From assembly GCA_036389675.1 (NCBI GenBank), contig DASVWI010000037.1, forward strand, positions 124,001 to 188,000: DNA of 64,000 nt, written 5' to 3'. Position 1 is the stretch's first letter. The number at the start of each line of letters is the position of its first letter. A program made the translations under genes and the position numbers. A model generated the notes under the pieces. The model did no database searches and was not told the origin of the DNA. It saw only the letters and a list, made by a program, of their open reading frames with translations. This stretch comes from DASQYE01 sp036389675. Its GTDB lineage: Bacteria; Acidobacteriota; Blastocatellia; Pyrinomonadales; Pyrinomonadaceae. Below are positions 38,559-47,079 of the stretch, piece by piece.

Positions 38559-41500
38559 ATGAATAGACGTACGCGCACACCCGGCAATCAGACGATCAAA
38601 GACGCACCCGCGCGAGAAGCGGGCGTGGTTGATCTGGCGAGCGCGCGCCTGCACTCGCGTAAAGCGGCGACGCGCGAATCGCTCGCCGGCGAGCTGGAGG
38701 AAATCCGCCTGCTGCTCGATCAGGGACGCTCGACCGAGGTTCAATCACGTATCACGCCGCTGATCGTGGCCGCCCGTCAGGACGCGTCGCTTCTGGCTCA
38801 GGCGCGCTGTGCCCTCTCCATGGCGCTTGAGATGCAGGGACGCTACAAGGAATCGCTCGAAGCCGTGCGGATGTACGAGACGCCGGAGACGCGCGCGCGC
38901 GTGGATGCCGAAACCATCACGCGTCTCAACGTCCAGATCGGGCTCGCCTACAACTACACGGGCGATCATCCGAAGGCGATTGCGCTGCTGAACTCGGCCC
39001 TGCGCGAAAGCTCCGACGACGGCTCGGACACGCAGATGGGTGCGATCTACGTCGCGCTGGCGCGCATCTACCGCAGCATCAACGAGCATCCGATTGCGCG
39101 CGATTACGCGCAGCGGGCGCTAGAGCATTACCGCAATTCCGGCGACTGGCGCGGCCTTGCCGAAAGCTACTTCGGCATCGCGCTCGCAGACATGCTGGAA
39201 GGCAACTACGAAGCGGCGCTGGATAATTACGAGCAGGCACTTAATCTTGTTGGCGATTACCCAGCGCCCTACCTGCTCGCCAAGATTTACAACAACATGG
39301 CCGGGGCATGCTGGTTTCTCAAGCGCCCGCAGGAGGGGATTCGCAATCTTGAGAAATCCATCAGCTATTACGAGCGCACCGAGCACAAGGCCAACGCGAC
39401 GGACGGCTACAACAACTTAGGCATCAACTTTATTCTCGTCGGCGACTGGACCAGGGCACAGGCGGCTCTTGAGCGCGCGCTCGCGCTGGCCTCCGAGGTT
39501 CACGCCAACAGTCCGAAGCTCTCGATGCCGCTGGATTCGCTCGGCGAGCTCTACATGTTGCGCGGTGATCTGCTGATGGCGCAGGGCTACCTTGAACGCG
39601 CCGTGGCGGTCGCCACAGAGCATAATCACAAGTGGTATGCGGGGCAGGCCATACGTACGATGGGCCGTTGTCTGCTGGCGATGAACAATGCTGCGGGCGC
39701 GCGCGAGCATGGTCGTCAGGCGCTAGGGTTCGCCAATGCGATTGGCGACCGGCAGGCGATCTGCGAATCGCGCCTCCTGCTGGCCGAAGCCGACCTGATG
39801 TGCGGCGATCTTGAAGAGTGCGCCGCTGAGCTTGAGAAAGTTGCGGAGCAGACGACCGACTCCGTCACAGATCTTGGCTTCGCCGGAGAGGCGCAGCGCA
39901 TGCAGGGGCTGCTCGCTATTGCTCACGAGGATGTGACTCTGGCCTCGCAGCACTTTAGCCGCAGCGTCACGATCTTCGACATTCTGGGCGACCGCTATCG
40001 CGGCGCGCGGGCTCATTACGAGTTGGGCCGCGCCTACGCCAGCGCCTCGCCCGAACGCGCCGCCGAGCATCTCTCGCGCGCCGCTCATACTTTCCGCGAG
40101 CTTGGCGCACGCCTTGATCTTGCTCGCGCGGAAGAGGCTCTCGCCGCTCTCGATCGCAACGCGCCGCAACTGCACGACGAGCGCTCGGCCCTGACGCAGC
40201 TTCTCACCCTTAGACTGGCCGAAGCGGTCGCCTCGCGCGAGTTGCTGTTGCGCGAGCTGGCCGCTGTGATTTATCAGGAGACGGATGCTCAACGCGTCCT
40301 CGTGCTGGAGCCGGGCGAGGACAATCAAACGAGGGTCGTCGTCGCGCACGGCTGCACGCCGGAGCAGGCCACGCGCTCGGCGGAAGAGGTCGGATTGGCC
40401 CAGGATCAGGATGTGCGCGAGCAGTTGTCCTCGAAGCATGATGCGTTGCTCATCCCCCTGCGCGCCACCAACGCCGCGCCCGCCCTGCTTTTCATCGCGC
40501 CGCGCGCTTCGGCAATGCTTCCGGGGGGAATCGCCATCGAGCCGCTGCTGCGTATCGTGGAGCTGGGCATGAATGTTTGCGCTCTGCGCGCAGGCGCGCA
40601 GTCGGGGCGCGCACATCAGGAGGACGGAGCGCTCGCCGGCACGAGCCTGATGCCGGGCTTTATTCATTCCAGCCCGGCGATGACGCGTCTCGTCGAAGAG
40701 GTTCACAAGATACGTTCTTCGGACGTGACGGTGCTGGTGACGGGCGAATCCGGGACGGGCAAAGAGCTGGTCGCGCGCGCGATTCACGCCATCTCTTCGC
40801 GCCGCGCCAAGGTCTTTGTGCCGTTTAACTGCACAGCCGTCCCGAAGGAGCTTTCGGAAGGCTACCTCTTCGGCTATCGTCGCGGCTCGTTCACGGGCGC
40901 TGTTCACGATTCGCCCGGGGTCATCCGCGCAGCCGAAGGCGGCACGCTCTTCCTCGACGAGATCGGCGACCTGCCGCTTGACGTTCAGCCGAAGCTGCTC
41001 AGGTTTTTGCAGGAGGGCGAGATTCAGCCCCTCGGCGAGCAGCGTCCCGTCAAGGTCGACGTTCGCATCATCGCCGCCACCAATACTGATCTGGAAGAGA
41101 TGGTCGCCGGAGGGCGCTTTCGTGAAGACCTCTATTATCGCCTCAACGTCATACGCCTGCGCGTCCCGCCCCTCAGAGAGCGCCGCTCAGAGATTCCGAC
41201 CATCGTCAACTACTACATCAATCATTACTCGGCCAAGTTCGGTCGCCGCGACATAGAGATTACGCCGCAGGCCGTTGACCTCCTGATGGTCTGCGACTGG
41301 CCGGGCAATGTGCGGCAACTCACCAACGAGATACAGCGCATCGTCGCGCGCGCCGAAGACGGCACGCTGATTACGCCGGATCATCTCTCGCCTGAGCTGC
41401 GCCGCACCTCCACGGTCATCACGCCGCCCGCGCTCGTCACACCTATCAACGCCGCCTCTGCTCCGCCCGAAGGCACGACCCTTGCGGACGCGCTCGCCGA

Positions 41501-41636
41501 GCTGGAAAGACGCATGATCGCCGAAGCCATGCGTAAGCACGGCGGCAACATCTCTCGCGCCGCACGCGAGCTCGGGCTCACACGTCGCGGCCTCTACCTC
41601 AAGCTCGAACGCCACGACATGAGCGCCAGCGCCTGA
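38559..41636 (+). CDS. Sigma-54-dependent activator with TPR array and Fis-type HTH
   Basis: A 1025-residue enhancer-binding protein. Residues about 45-530 are a tandem TPR array (for example NVQIGLAYNYTGDHPKAIAL, YFGIALADMLEGNYEAALDN). About 540-690 is a degenerate GAF-like region. The AAA+ domain (about 705-935) has Walker A GESGTGKE (about 728), the sigma-54 contact loop GSFTGA (about 777; consensus GAFTGA), LFLDEIGDLP and the R-finger region DLYYRLNVIRL. The Fis HTH is at the end (ALAELERRMIAEAMRKHGGN, ARELGLTRRGLYLKLER). There is no receiver domain, so input probably comes through the TPRs or a partner protein. Target genes are unknown; no clear -24/-12 site was found nearby. Confidence 0.93.
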   Translation: MNRRTRTPGNQTIKDAPAREAGVVDLASARLHSRKAATRESLAGELEEIRLLLDQGRSTEVQSRITPLIVAARQDASLLAQARCALSMALEMQGRYKESLEAVRMYETPETRARVDAETITRLNVQIGLAYNYTGDHPKAIALLNSALRESSDDGSDTQMGAIYVALARIYRSINEHPIARDYAQRALEHYRNSGDWRGLAESYFGIALADMLEGNYEAALDNYEQALNLVGDYPAPYLLAKIYNNMAGACWFLKRPQEGIRNLEKSISYYERTEHKANATDGYNNLGINFILVGDWTRAQAALERALALASEVHANSPKLSMPLDSLGELYMLRGDLLMAQGYLERAVAVATEHNHKWYAGQAIRTMGRCLLAMNNAAGAREHGRQALGFANAIGDRQAICESRLLLAEADLMCGDLEECAAELEKVAEQTTDSVTDLGFAGEAQRMQGLLAIAHEDVTLASQHFSRSVTIFDILGDRYRGARAHYELGRAYASASPERAAEHLSRAAHTFRELGARLDLARAEEALAALDRNAPQLHDERSALTQLLTLRLAEAVASRELLLRELAAVIYQETDAQRVLVLEPGEDNQTRVVVAHGCTPEQATRSAEEVGLAQDQDVREQLSSKHDALLIPLRATNAAPALLFIAPRASAMLPGGIAIEPLLRIVELGMNVCALRAGAQSGRAHQEDGALAGTSLMPGFIHSSPAMTRLVEEVHKIRSSDVTVLVTGESGTGKELVARAIHAISSRRAKVFVPFNCTAVPKELSEGYLFGYRRGSFTGAVHDSPGVIRAAEGGTLFLDEIGDLPLDVQPKLLRFLQEGEIQPLGEQRPVKVDVRIIAATNTDLEEMVAGGRFREDLYYRLNVIRLRVPPLRERRSEIPTIVNYYINHYSAKFGRRDIEITPQAVDLLMVCDWPGNVRQLTNEIQRIVARAEDGTLITPDHLSPELRRTSTVITPPALVTPINAASAPPEGTTLADALAELERRMIAEAMRKHGGNISRAARELGLTRRGLYLKLERHDMSASA

Positions 41637-41640
41637 AACT

Positions 41641-41740
41641 AAGGATGAAGGCGGAAGGATGAAGGATGAAAGGGTTGAGTCAATGCTTGATTGAACCATT
41701 CAATCAAAGCTTTTTATTCATCGTTGCCGCCTTCATCCTT
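41641..41740. repeat. Inverted repeat between convergent genes, aggatga-type arms
   Basis: Left aaggatgaaggcggaaggat, gaaggatgaaag; right ctttttattcatcgttgccg, ccttcatcctt; inner gattga / tcaatc also pairs. Consecutive 7-mers (aggatga, aggcgga) make up the arm. It lies between the sigma-54 activator and the ADOP permease. Confidence 0.9.
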
Positions 41741-44437
41741 TCACTCGTACCGTAGCGCGATCATGGGGTCTACTTTTGTCGCTCTGCGGGCGGGGATGTA
41801 GCAGGCCAGCAGCGCGACGGCGGCCATGATGAGGGGGATGGTGGCGAACATGAAGGGGTCTGTGGCGCTTACCCCGAACAAGAGGCTGGACATCACGCGT
41901 GTTAAGAGGAGCGCACCGACCAGTCCCAGCCCCACGCCTATGAGCGCAAGCAAGAGTCCCTGTCCGACCACCATCTTGAGCACATCGCGGGCCTGCGCGC
42001 CGAGGGCCATGCGTATGCCTATCTCGTGCGTGCGCTGGCTGACGCCGTAAGACATCACGCCGTAGAGCCCGACGATGGCTAGTGCGACGGCGACGACGGC
42101 GAAGAGCGTGAGCAGGAGCATGGAGAAACGCCTCTGCGCGACAGATTCGTTGAGCATCGTCTCCATCGTCATCACCCTGTACACGGGCTGATCTTTGTCC
42201 ACAGCCTGAATAGCGGAGCGCACCATTCCAGCCATGCTCGCGGGCTCGTTCATCGTGCGTACGACCAGATACATACCGTTCCAGGGATTCTGCGCGTGCG
42301 GGAAGTAGAGCTGACCGCGATAGTCCGCATCGAGCGCCTTATGCTTGACCGCGCCGACCACGCCCACTATCTCGCGCCAGACCTGCGTGCCCTCCCTTCG
42401 ATTGAAAGAGATGCGTTTGCCTATCGGGTCTTCATTGGGCCAATAGCGGCGTGCCAGTGTCTCGTCGATAATGGCGACGTAGGGCGACGAGTCAGTGTCT
42501 CGCTCGTTGAAGTAGCGGCCTCGCGTCAGGGGAATGCCCATCGTCTGTAAATATTCGGAGCTGGACGCGCGCATGTCCGTGTGCGGGAGCTGTTCCCCCT
42601 GCTGATATTGCTGCCCCTCTATAGCGAAGAAGCCGCTCGCAACCGCGCCGCTCAGCGGCAGCTGAGAAACCGCGCCCACAGAGCGCACTCCCGGCAGGGT
42701 CTTTATCTTCTCCAGCGCCTGCTGGTAGAAATCTGCCCGCTGCCTGGGCTCGCGGTACTTGGTTGAGGGCAAAGCGACCTGCATCGTCAAAAGGTTCTGC
42801 GGATCAAAGCCGGGGTTGACGTGCGAGAGCCGCGCGAAGCTCTTGACCATGAGGCCCGCGCCGATCAGTAGGACGAGCGCGAGCGCTATTTCGGTAACTA
42901 CCAGAACGTTGCGAAAGCGCCCGCGAATTGGGCCGCCCGAAGTTCTGCCGCCTTCCTTGAGGGCATCGGTCAGCTCGGTCTTTGAAGCCTGAAGCGCCGG
43001 GACGAGCCCGAACAGTATCCCCGTTAACAACGAGAGGCCAAAGGTGAAAGCCAGCACGCGTCCATCTATGCCCACCTCCTGCGCGCGTGGAATGTTATTC
43101 TGGTTGAGCTTGATCAGCACATCCACGCCCCACACGGCCAACACCAATCCGAGGCCGCCGCCCAACACTGAGAGCAATACGCTCTCGGTCAGCAATTGAC
43201 GAACGAGGCGCAGACGGCCCGCTCCGAGCGCCGTGCGGATGGCGATCTCCCTTCGCCGCCCGCTCGCACGCGCAAGCAGCAGGTTGGCGACATTGGCACA
43301 GGCGATCAGCAACACAAACCCTACCGCCCCGAGCAGCACCAGAAGCGCCAGACGAATATCTCCGACCACCTCTTCGTAAACCGACTTGACCTTGACGCCC
43401 CAACTGCCGTCGTTCGCAACACTCTGCGGATTGTTCTGCTGAATCTGAGCGGCGACATTGTCCATCGCGGCCTGAGCCTGCTCAAGGCTGACGCCCGCTT
43501 TGAGACGCGCGGTCATCAACAGGAACTCTGAGCCACGCCGGTTGGGCGCGAGTTGTTCCGCAGTGAGCCCCAGAGGAACCCACACATCATCTTGTCCGAA
43601 CCCTTTGAAACTCGCGGGCATCACGCCGACCACGTTGTAGCCCTCTCCGTCGAGCGTGATCGTCTTGCCGATGATGGCCGGGTCTGCGCCGAAGCGTCGT
43701 TGCCACAGGCCGTTGCTCAGGATGACGACGTGATCGTGGCCGGGCTGGTCTTCCTCCTGTACAAACGTGCGACCGAGCGCGGCTTCGACGCCGTAAGTCG
43801 GGAAAAAACTGGCCGTCACGGCCCTCGCCTGAATACGCTCAGGCTCGCCCTCTCCCGTCAGGTTGGCACTCCCGCCGGCGGCGGCTGCGGAATTCTCAAA
43901 GACATCCGTACGCGCGCGGTAATCCATAAACCCCGGCGGAGAAACCGGAGCCATCAGGTCTAGCTTAGGGTAGGCGTGCCAGACCATGACCAGCCGTTCC
44001 GGGTCTTTGAAAGGCAGAGGACGCAGCAGTATCGAGTTGACGACTGAGAAGATGGCCGTGTTGGCCCCTATGCCCAGAGCGAGCGCGACGACGGCGACGA
44101 CCGTAAAGGCAGGATTCTTCCACATCGTGCGTATCCCATAACGCAGGTCTTGTCCCACATCTCCGAGCATATGGCTTCTCCCTTTGCCTCCTAAAATGAT
44201 GGTCTCAACGGCAGGCCGTCGCTCGACGCGCGCCAACTCCTCCGCCAGCAACTCTACATTACTCAATTCCCTGAGCGTCGCGCTCAAGGCTTCTTCAGCG
44301 CTTTTGCCCTCCGAGAGCAGCTCCTCATAGCGGTCATCCAGATGCTGGGCCAACTCCTCCACGATCTCAGCCTCGCGCGTCGGCTCAAGCTTCAGGCGCT
44401 CCAACCGCCCGGATATTTCTCGCTTCCACTCAGGCAT
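41741..44437 (-). CDS. ADOP-family ABC transporter permease (MacB/FtsX type)
   Basis: An 898-residue inner-membrane protein. An N-terminal helical prefix domain (about 8-80, EISGRLERLKLEPTREAEIV) typical of Acidobacterial duplicated orphan permeases is followed by two copies of MacB periplasmic core plus FtsX module. First copy: TM about 113-135 (FTVVAVVALALGIGANTAIF) and ALLVLLGAVGFVLLIACANV. Second copy: VLVVTEIALALVLLIGAGLM and C-terminal TMs ending PARRATKVDPMIALRYE. No ATPase gene is adjacent, as is usual for ADOP. It is preceded by, and overlaps by 8 bp, a PadR repressor, the standard pairing. Substrate unknown. Confidence 0.95.
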   Translation of the reverse strand: MPEWKREISGRLERLKLEPTREAEIVEELAQHLDDRYEELLSEGKSAEEALSATLRELSNVELLAEELARVERRPAVETIILGGKGRSHMLGDVGQDLRYGIRTMWKNPAFTVVAVVALALGIGANTAIFSVVNSILLRPLPFKDPERLVMVWHAYPKLDLMAPVSPPGFMDYRARTDVFENSAAAAGGSANLTGEGEPERIQARAVTASFFPTYGVEAALGRTFVQEEDQPGHDHVVILSNGLWQRRFGADPAIIGKTITLDGEGYNVVGVMPASFKGFGQDDVWVPLGLTAEQLAPNRRGSEFLLMTARLKAGVSLEQAQAAMDNVAAQIQQNNPQSVANDGSWGVKVKSVYEEVVGDIRLALLVLLGAVGFVLLIACANVANLLLARASGRRREIAIRTALGAGRLRLVRQLLTESVLLSVLGGGLGLVLAVWGVDVLIKLNQNNIPRAQEVGIDGRVLAFTFGLSLLTGILFGLVPALQASKTELTDALKEGGRTSGGPIRGRFRNVLVVTEIALALVLLIGAGLMVKSFARLSHVNPGFDPQNLLTMQVALPSTKYREPRQRADFYQQALEKIKTLPGVRSVGAVSQLPLSGAVASGFFAIEGQQYQQGEQLPHTDMRASSSEYLQTMGIPLTRGRYFNERDTDSSPYVAIIDETLARRYWPNEDPIGKRISFNRREGTQVWREIVGVVGAVKHKALDADYRGQLYFPHAQNPWNGMYLVVRTMNEPASMAGMVRSAIQAVDKDQPVYRVMTMETMLNESVAQRRFSMLLLTLFAVVAVALAIVGLYGVMSYGVSQRTHEIGIRMALGAQARDVLKMVVGQGLLLALIGVGLGLVGALLLTRVMSSLLFGVSATDPFMFATIPLIMAAVALLACYIPARRATKVDPMIALRYE

Positions 44438-44783
44438 GTTCAGTTCCGGTGATTCGATTGATCGCTTCGACGAAGGCTTCCCAGCCGCTGCGCTGCGCCG
44501 CCAGCACCTTCCTGCCCTCCGACGTCAACTTGTAATAACGACGACGGCGCTGTCCCGCTTTCTCCACCCATCGGCCCTGAATCCAGCCACGCTTCTCCAA
44601 CCTGTACAACAGCGGGTACAGCGAAGCGACGTTAAAACGCAGCACGCCGTCCGAACGGGCCTCTATCAGCTTGCTGATCTCGTAGCCGTGCCGCGGGCGC
44701 GCCTCGACCAGCGAGAGGATCAACAGCTCTGCGCTCCCCTTCTTCAGTTCACGATCAAGCATTCTGGAATGTATATGTGACAT
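44430..44783 (-). CDS. PadR-family transcriptional repressor
   Basis: A 117-residue winged-helix regulator (LDRELKKGSAELLILSLVEA, RPRHGYEISKLIEARSDGVL, FNVASLYPLLYRLEKRGWIQ, RRRRYYKLTSEGRKVLAAQR). It overlaps the ADOP permease start by 8 bp and probably represses the pair. ATG 44783 lies only 6 bp after a good -10 hexamer, which would give an almost leaderless mRNA; Met8 at 44762 is the alternative start. Confidence 0.93.
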   Translation of the reverse strand: MSHIHSRMLDRELKKGSAELLILSLVEARPRHGYEISKLIEARSDGVLRFNVASLYPLLYRLEKRGWIQGRWVEKAGQRRRRYYKLTSEGRKVLAAQRSGWEAFVEAINRITGTEHA

Positions 44784-44789
44784 AGAAAC

Positions 44790-44818
44790 ATATTACTAGG
44801 GAACACATGTCACGTCAA
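44790..44818 (-). promoter_or_regulatory. Promoter of the padR-ADOP pair with flanking inverted repeat
   Basis: On the minus strand TTGACG (44818-44813), a 17-nt spacer and TAATAT (44795-44790) form a near-consensus promoter. An inverted repeat gtgacat (44777-44783) / atgtcac (44808-44814) flanks the -10 and overlaps the first codons and the -35, a plausible autoregulatory PadR operator. Confidence 0.7.
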
Positions 44819-45009
44819 AGATTTTTTCGGATTGCTGATTGCGGAAGGAACTAACGCCGCCCCCGAACGGCTGCCGCTAATCCGGCCACCCCTCGGGCAC
44901 TCTCGGCGTGTGCTGATAAAGCGGCGTGAAGTTTTTTCGCTAACCGAAGCCCTGATCTGGAAATAAAGGCTTGGCAACTGAGCCCGCTTTTTGGTATTAC
45001 GTGAGAGTC

Positions 45010-45111
45010 ATGGGAAACAAAATCTTTACCACCATCTCCGTCATCCTCTTCCTACTGGCCCTCGGCCTGCTCGTCTTCGGCATACTCGTCATGCTCGGCA
45101 AAGTCCAGTAA
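45010..45111 (+). CDS. 33-residue single-pass membrane protein
   Basis: ATG 45010 to TAA 45111 encodes 33 residues: MGNKIFTTI, then a strongly hydrophobic run SVILFLLALGLLVFGILVML, then GKVQ. Purine-rich gtgagag lies 4-8 nt before the ATG. The pattern (charged Lys before and after one helix, all high-GC wobble positions) is that of a genuine small membrane protein. Function unknown. It opens the small-protein island. Confidence 0.6.
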   Translation: MGNKIFTTISVILFLLALGLLVFGILVMLGKVQ

Positions 45112-45254
45112 CAATTCCCCCGAGCCCATTCACCCCCCAGAGCGAAGCATTCCCCAACCCCTGGAGCAAAACGATAAGGGACAGGCGCGCCCTGCCCACG
45201 CCTCGCATGACAGCCCTCTCATCCCCGGCGTATCAAGAGATTGCCGGGCACGGC

Positions 45255-45455
45255 CTACTCAAGACGTGCCCTTTTCCCCTCAGCCGCAGCCGCCCCCACC
45301 ACCACAACATCCCCCACAGTGCGATGATGGACACGGCGATACTCCATATACCTTGCCCTCGCCCTGTAGTAGTCATAGTTGAAAGCAACATCAGCCGACA
45401 CACCACCAAGAAAAGTAAGCAGCACGGCAATCACGTAGAGCAACATTCTTTTCAT
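45255..45455 (-). CDS. Small secreted or membrane-anchored protein (paralogue A)
   Basis: A 66-residue protein with an N-terminal signal or anchor (MKRMLLYVIAVLLTFLGGVS). It shares the start pattern MKR-x2-L-x2-I-x-A-L-L-x-F-x2-G-V-x-S and about 60 bp of upstream DNA with the plus-strand gene at 47338, so the two are inverted paralogous cassettes. agggcgagg upstream can serve as ribosome site. The C-terminal half (RVHHRTVGDVVVVGAAAAEG) is unlike its paralogue. Function unknown. Confidence 0.55.
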   Translation of the reverse strand: MKRMLLYVIAVLLTFLGGVSADVAFNYDYYRARARYMEYRRVHHRTVGDVVVVGAAAAEGKRARLE

Positions 45456-45472
45456 ACAAAAAACCTCGCCCT

Positions 45473-45510
45473 CTTACACGGAGCCGCCCCTGAAAAGTTG
45501 CATTAAGTTC
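45473..45510. repeat. Inverted repeat copy 1 (IS end plus cassette leader)
   Basis: cttacacg, then ctgaaaagttgcattaagtt (from 45490). It is the reverse complement of 47283-47320 with few differences (gaacttaatgcaacttttca shared exactly). In the 47 kb copy it directly follows the transposase-derived frame, so the shared gaacttaatgcaacttttca is probably the IS end. Confidence 0.75.
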
Positions 45511-45562
45511 CTCACTCTGGAAACGTATGTCTCATCTCTAGAGCTACAATGAAGAAAGCTTC

Positions 45563-45754
45563 ATGCAGCATTATCACAAACGCTCAAATGTTGAATCTAC
45601 ATTCCACATGATAAAGAGTAAGTTCGGGGATGGATTGAGAAGTAGAACCAAAGTCGCGCAGATCGACGAGGCGCTGTGCAAGTTCAGTCTTTGTGTGAGC
45701 CAGGCATCGACGTTGACTTTGGCGCGCAGTGAAGCCGTAAGGCGTAAGCTATAA
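45563..45754 (+). mobile_element. Transposase C-terminal remnant
   Basis: The frame encodes YHKRSNVESTFHMIKSKFGD and GLRSRTKVAQIDEALCK, which is the last part of a DDE transposase with the Y-x3-R-N-V-E-S-T motif around the catalytic Glu (IS4/IS5-like). The sequence departs from the second copy (47080) after ALCK (45682). No upstream catalytic domain exists, so it is a decayed fragment. Similarity to 47089-47199 is about 85% over 111 bp. Confidence 0.8.
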
Positions 45755-45755
45755 T
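45750..45755 (+). promoter_or_regulatory. Consensus -10 hexamer, near-leaderless start
   Basis: A perfect TATAAT lies 7 bp before ATG 45763, so the transcript of the small membrane gene would start at or next to the start codon. No strong -35 is visible (cagtga at the right distance). Confidence 0.5.
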
Positions 45756-45762
45756 CTCTCAC

Positions 45763-45975
45763 ATGGAATATCAGAGCCCCATCCTCATCCTTATAGCGTG
45801 GCTGGTAATGTGCTGCGCCGCCACCGCAACCATATGTAGAGCCATTGGAATAGAGAGCAACAAAGGCGTGTTGTTGGCTTGGCTCTTCCCTTTCTCATAT
45901 CCTTTCTTAGTATTTCTAGCTTTGGCTCTGCTTTTCCTGCTTGCCGCCGTCATGGCTGCTTCCACATCTGATTAA
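45763..45975 (+). CDS. Small two-helix membrane protein
   Basis: A 70-residue hydrophobic protein with two predicted helices: ILILIAWLVMCCAATATICR and PFLVFLALALLFLLAAVMAA, joined by a short loop (IGIESNKGVLLAWLFPFSY). It resembles small membrane proteins beside accessory genes, but I recognise no family. It follows a transposase remnant and has a TATAAT just before the start, suggesting expression from a promoter within the remnant. Confidence 0.55.
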   Translation: MEYQSPILILIAWLVMCCAATATICRAIGIESNKGVLLAWLFPFSYPFLVFLALALLFLLAAVMAASTSD

Positions 45976-46018
45976 ACTTCACTGGTTTGATTAGCCTTGC
46001 CAGAAAAGTCCGTTCAAG

Positions 46019-46237
46019 TTATTTCCCATACAGGATAGGGTCGGGTTGATTCTGGGGTTGCTTCATTCGGACGAACCGCTCCCATAAAACACTTCCTATA
46101 ACGATGATGAGTAGAATAATGACTGCCAGAATAACGTCTCTTCTATTCAGACCTTTTGGCTCTTTATATTGCGTCATGTTATGAACCATCCTTGCTTGCC
46201 TGTCCGATTTCCAGAACCTCATAAAACGCTGCTTCAT
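46019..46237 (-). CDS. Small single-pass membrane protein
   Basis: A 72-residue protein: basic N-terminus (MKQRFMRFWKSDRQARMVHN), a helix at about 36-52 (VILAVIILLIIVIGSVLWER) and a polar tail with PQNQPDPILYGK. Positive-inside rule places the N-terminus in the cytoplasm. No family recognised. It is convergent with the gene at 45763. Confidence 0.55.
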   Translation of the reverse strand: MKQRFMRFWKSDRQARMVHNMTQYKEPKGLNRRDVILAVIILLIIVIGSVLWERFVRMKQPQNQPDPILYGK

Positions 46238-46274
46238 GGCCTAGCACAAAAGGTGTCTCCTGCACAAAAAGTCA

Positions 46275-46297
46275 GTGTCTGGGCGCAAGTGGCGTAA
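46275..46297 (+). mobile_element. Third trace of the same IS (transposase 3' end)
   Basis: tctgggcgcaagtggcgta is shared exactly with the last codons (FWAQVA and stop) of the transposase remnant at 47262-47282. The neighbouring bases differ, so only this fragment of the element survives here. Confidence 0.5.
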
Positions 46298-46379
46298 AGG
46301 GGAAACTCTGGCGGGAAAGGCTTAGGGCGGTATCTAATACAAGATGCCGCCCTAAGGAATTAAAGTCTGGCCGTTTCGT

Positions 46380-46583
46380 CTACTTACAGCTTGAGATACA
46401 ACCCTGATAAGCCGCGTTGCAACTGGGCGGGTTGTTACCGCGATTGATGCAAGCCTGATAGGCGCGATTGCACTTGCCCTGACATGATTGTACGGTATTC
46501 GCCGTCGTAACGTACGAAGCGGACAAAGTGGCGGCAAGGGAAATGGTCATCGCGGCCATGAAGTAAGCTAGTTTTCTTCTCAT
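46380..46583 (-). CDS. Small secreted Cys-rich protein
   Basis: A 67-residue protein with a signal peptide (MRRKLAYFMAAMTISLAATL through SAS) and a mature part with six Cys in a repeated pattern: SCQGKCNRAYQACINRGNNP, then SCNAAYQGCISSCK. The spacing suggests two or three disulfides in a helical hairpin. No family recognised; the size and Cys content recall small periplasmic or extracellular effectors, without further evidence. Confidence 0.6.
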   Translation of the reverse strand: MRRKLAYFMAAMTISLAATLSASYVTTANTVQSCQGKCNRAYQACINRGNNPPSCNAAYQGCISSCK

Positions 46584-46706
46584 CGTTTAGATTCCTCTCA
46601 AATAGGTCTAGCATTCAGGAAAGTCAAGCCGCACCCGGCGCATCCCTGAAGCGGGCAAGATTGTAGAACTTTTGACTTAATATACTTCTAACTGCCGCTA
46701 GATTCC

Positions 46707-46823
46707 ATGAAGTCCAGCGCCGTCTTGAGCGAATATCAAAATACTTCCGATGGGCAAGTTTCCGTCCAGTCGGGCAAAAGTGTCCCGTCAGGCAAAGCCG
46801 TTGTTAGCGCAAGTGAAGGATAG
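46707..46823 (+). CDS. Candidate 38-residue small ORF spanning a repeated element
   Basis: ATG 46707 to TAG 46823. It encodes a hydrophilic peptide containing SDGQVSVQSGKSVPSGKAVV, in which G-Q/G-K recurs every 6-7 residues because the DNA element 46749-46795 has an 18-20 nt period. No ribosome site is visible, and the same element elsewhere is not translated in a consistent frame. It may be fortuitous. Confidence 0.25.
   Translation: MKSSAVLSEYQNTSDGQVSVQSGKSVPSGKAVVSASEG
46749..46795. repeat. Triple 9-mer element, copy 1
   Basis: Three related 9-mers GATGGGCAA (46749), GTCGGGCAA (46769) and GTCAGGCAA (46787), with starts 20 and 18 nt apart. The same 20/18 spacing occurs at 46959 and 47634. 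Confidence 0.75.
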
Positions 46824-46866
46824 TCCATTATGCTTGCTCTGTATCTTCACTTAGGAGACATAGACC

Positions 46867-46953
46867 TTAAAATACCTTGTCGCACTTGCCATAGCCGCTA
46901 TAGCTGCGGCCCTGCTATTGAACAACGTCTTTAAGCCGCCAGATAAGAAGTAA
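46867..46953 (+). other. Possible small membrane peptide without a standard start
   Basis: The frame from TTA 46867 to TAA 46953 encodes KYLVALAIAAIAAALLLNNV followed by FKPPDKK: one hydrophobic helix and a Lys-rich tail. TTAGGAG lies 9 nt before TTA 46867, where a start codon would be expected. Either the start has been mutated or a non-canonical start is used. It ends 5 bp before copy 2 of the triple 9-mer element. Confidence 0.35.
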
Positions 46954-46958
46954 GACCT

Positions 46959-47005
46959 TTGAGCCAAGCTACTTACTTTTGAGGCAAATCGGACTTATGA
47001 GGCAA
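46959..47005. repeat. Triple 9-mer element, copy 2
   Basis: TTGAGCCAA (46959), TTGAGGCAA (46979) and ATGAGGCAA (46997), spaced 20 and 18 nt, directly after the stop of the small membrane peptide frame. It is the most diverged copy. Confidence 0.65.
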
Positions 47006-47079
47006 AGCCCCTAACTTAATAAGGAAAAGAGAGATGGCAAATCTAGTATCGGTTTTAGAGGAAGTGATAAAGCGATTCG

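Noticed and set aside
44991..45506. 171-codon plus-strand frame
   Set aside because: His/Pro/Ser-rich, without domain features, out of frame with the small membrane protein at 45010 and antisense to the signal-bearing small gene at 45255.
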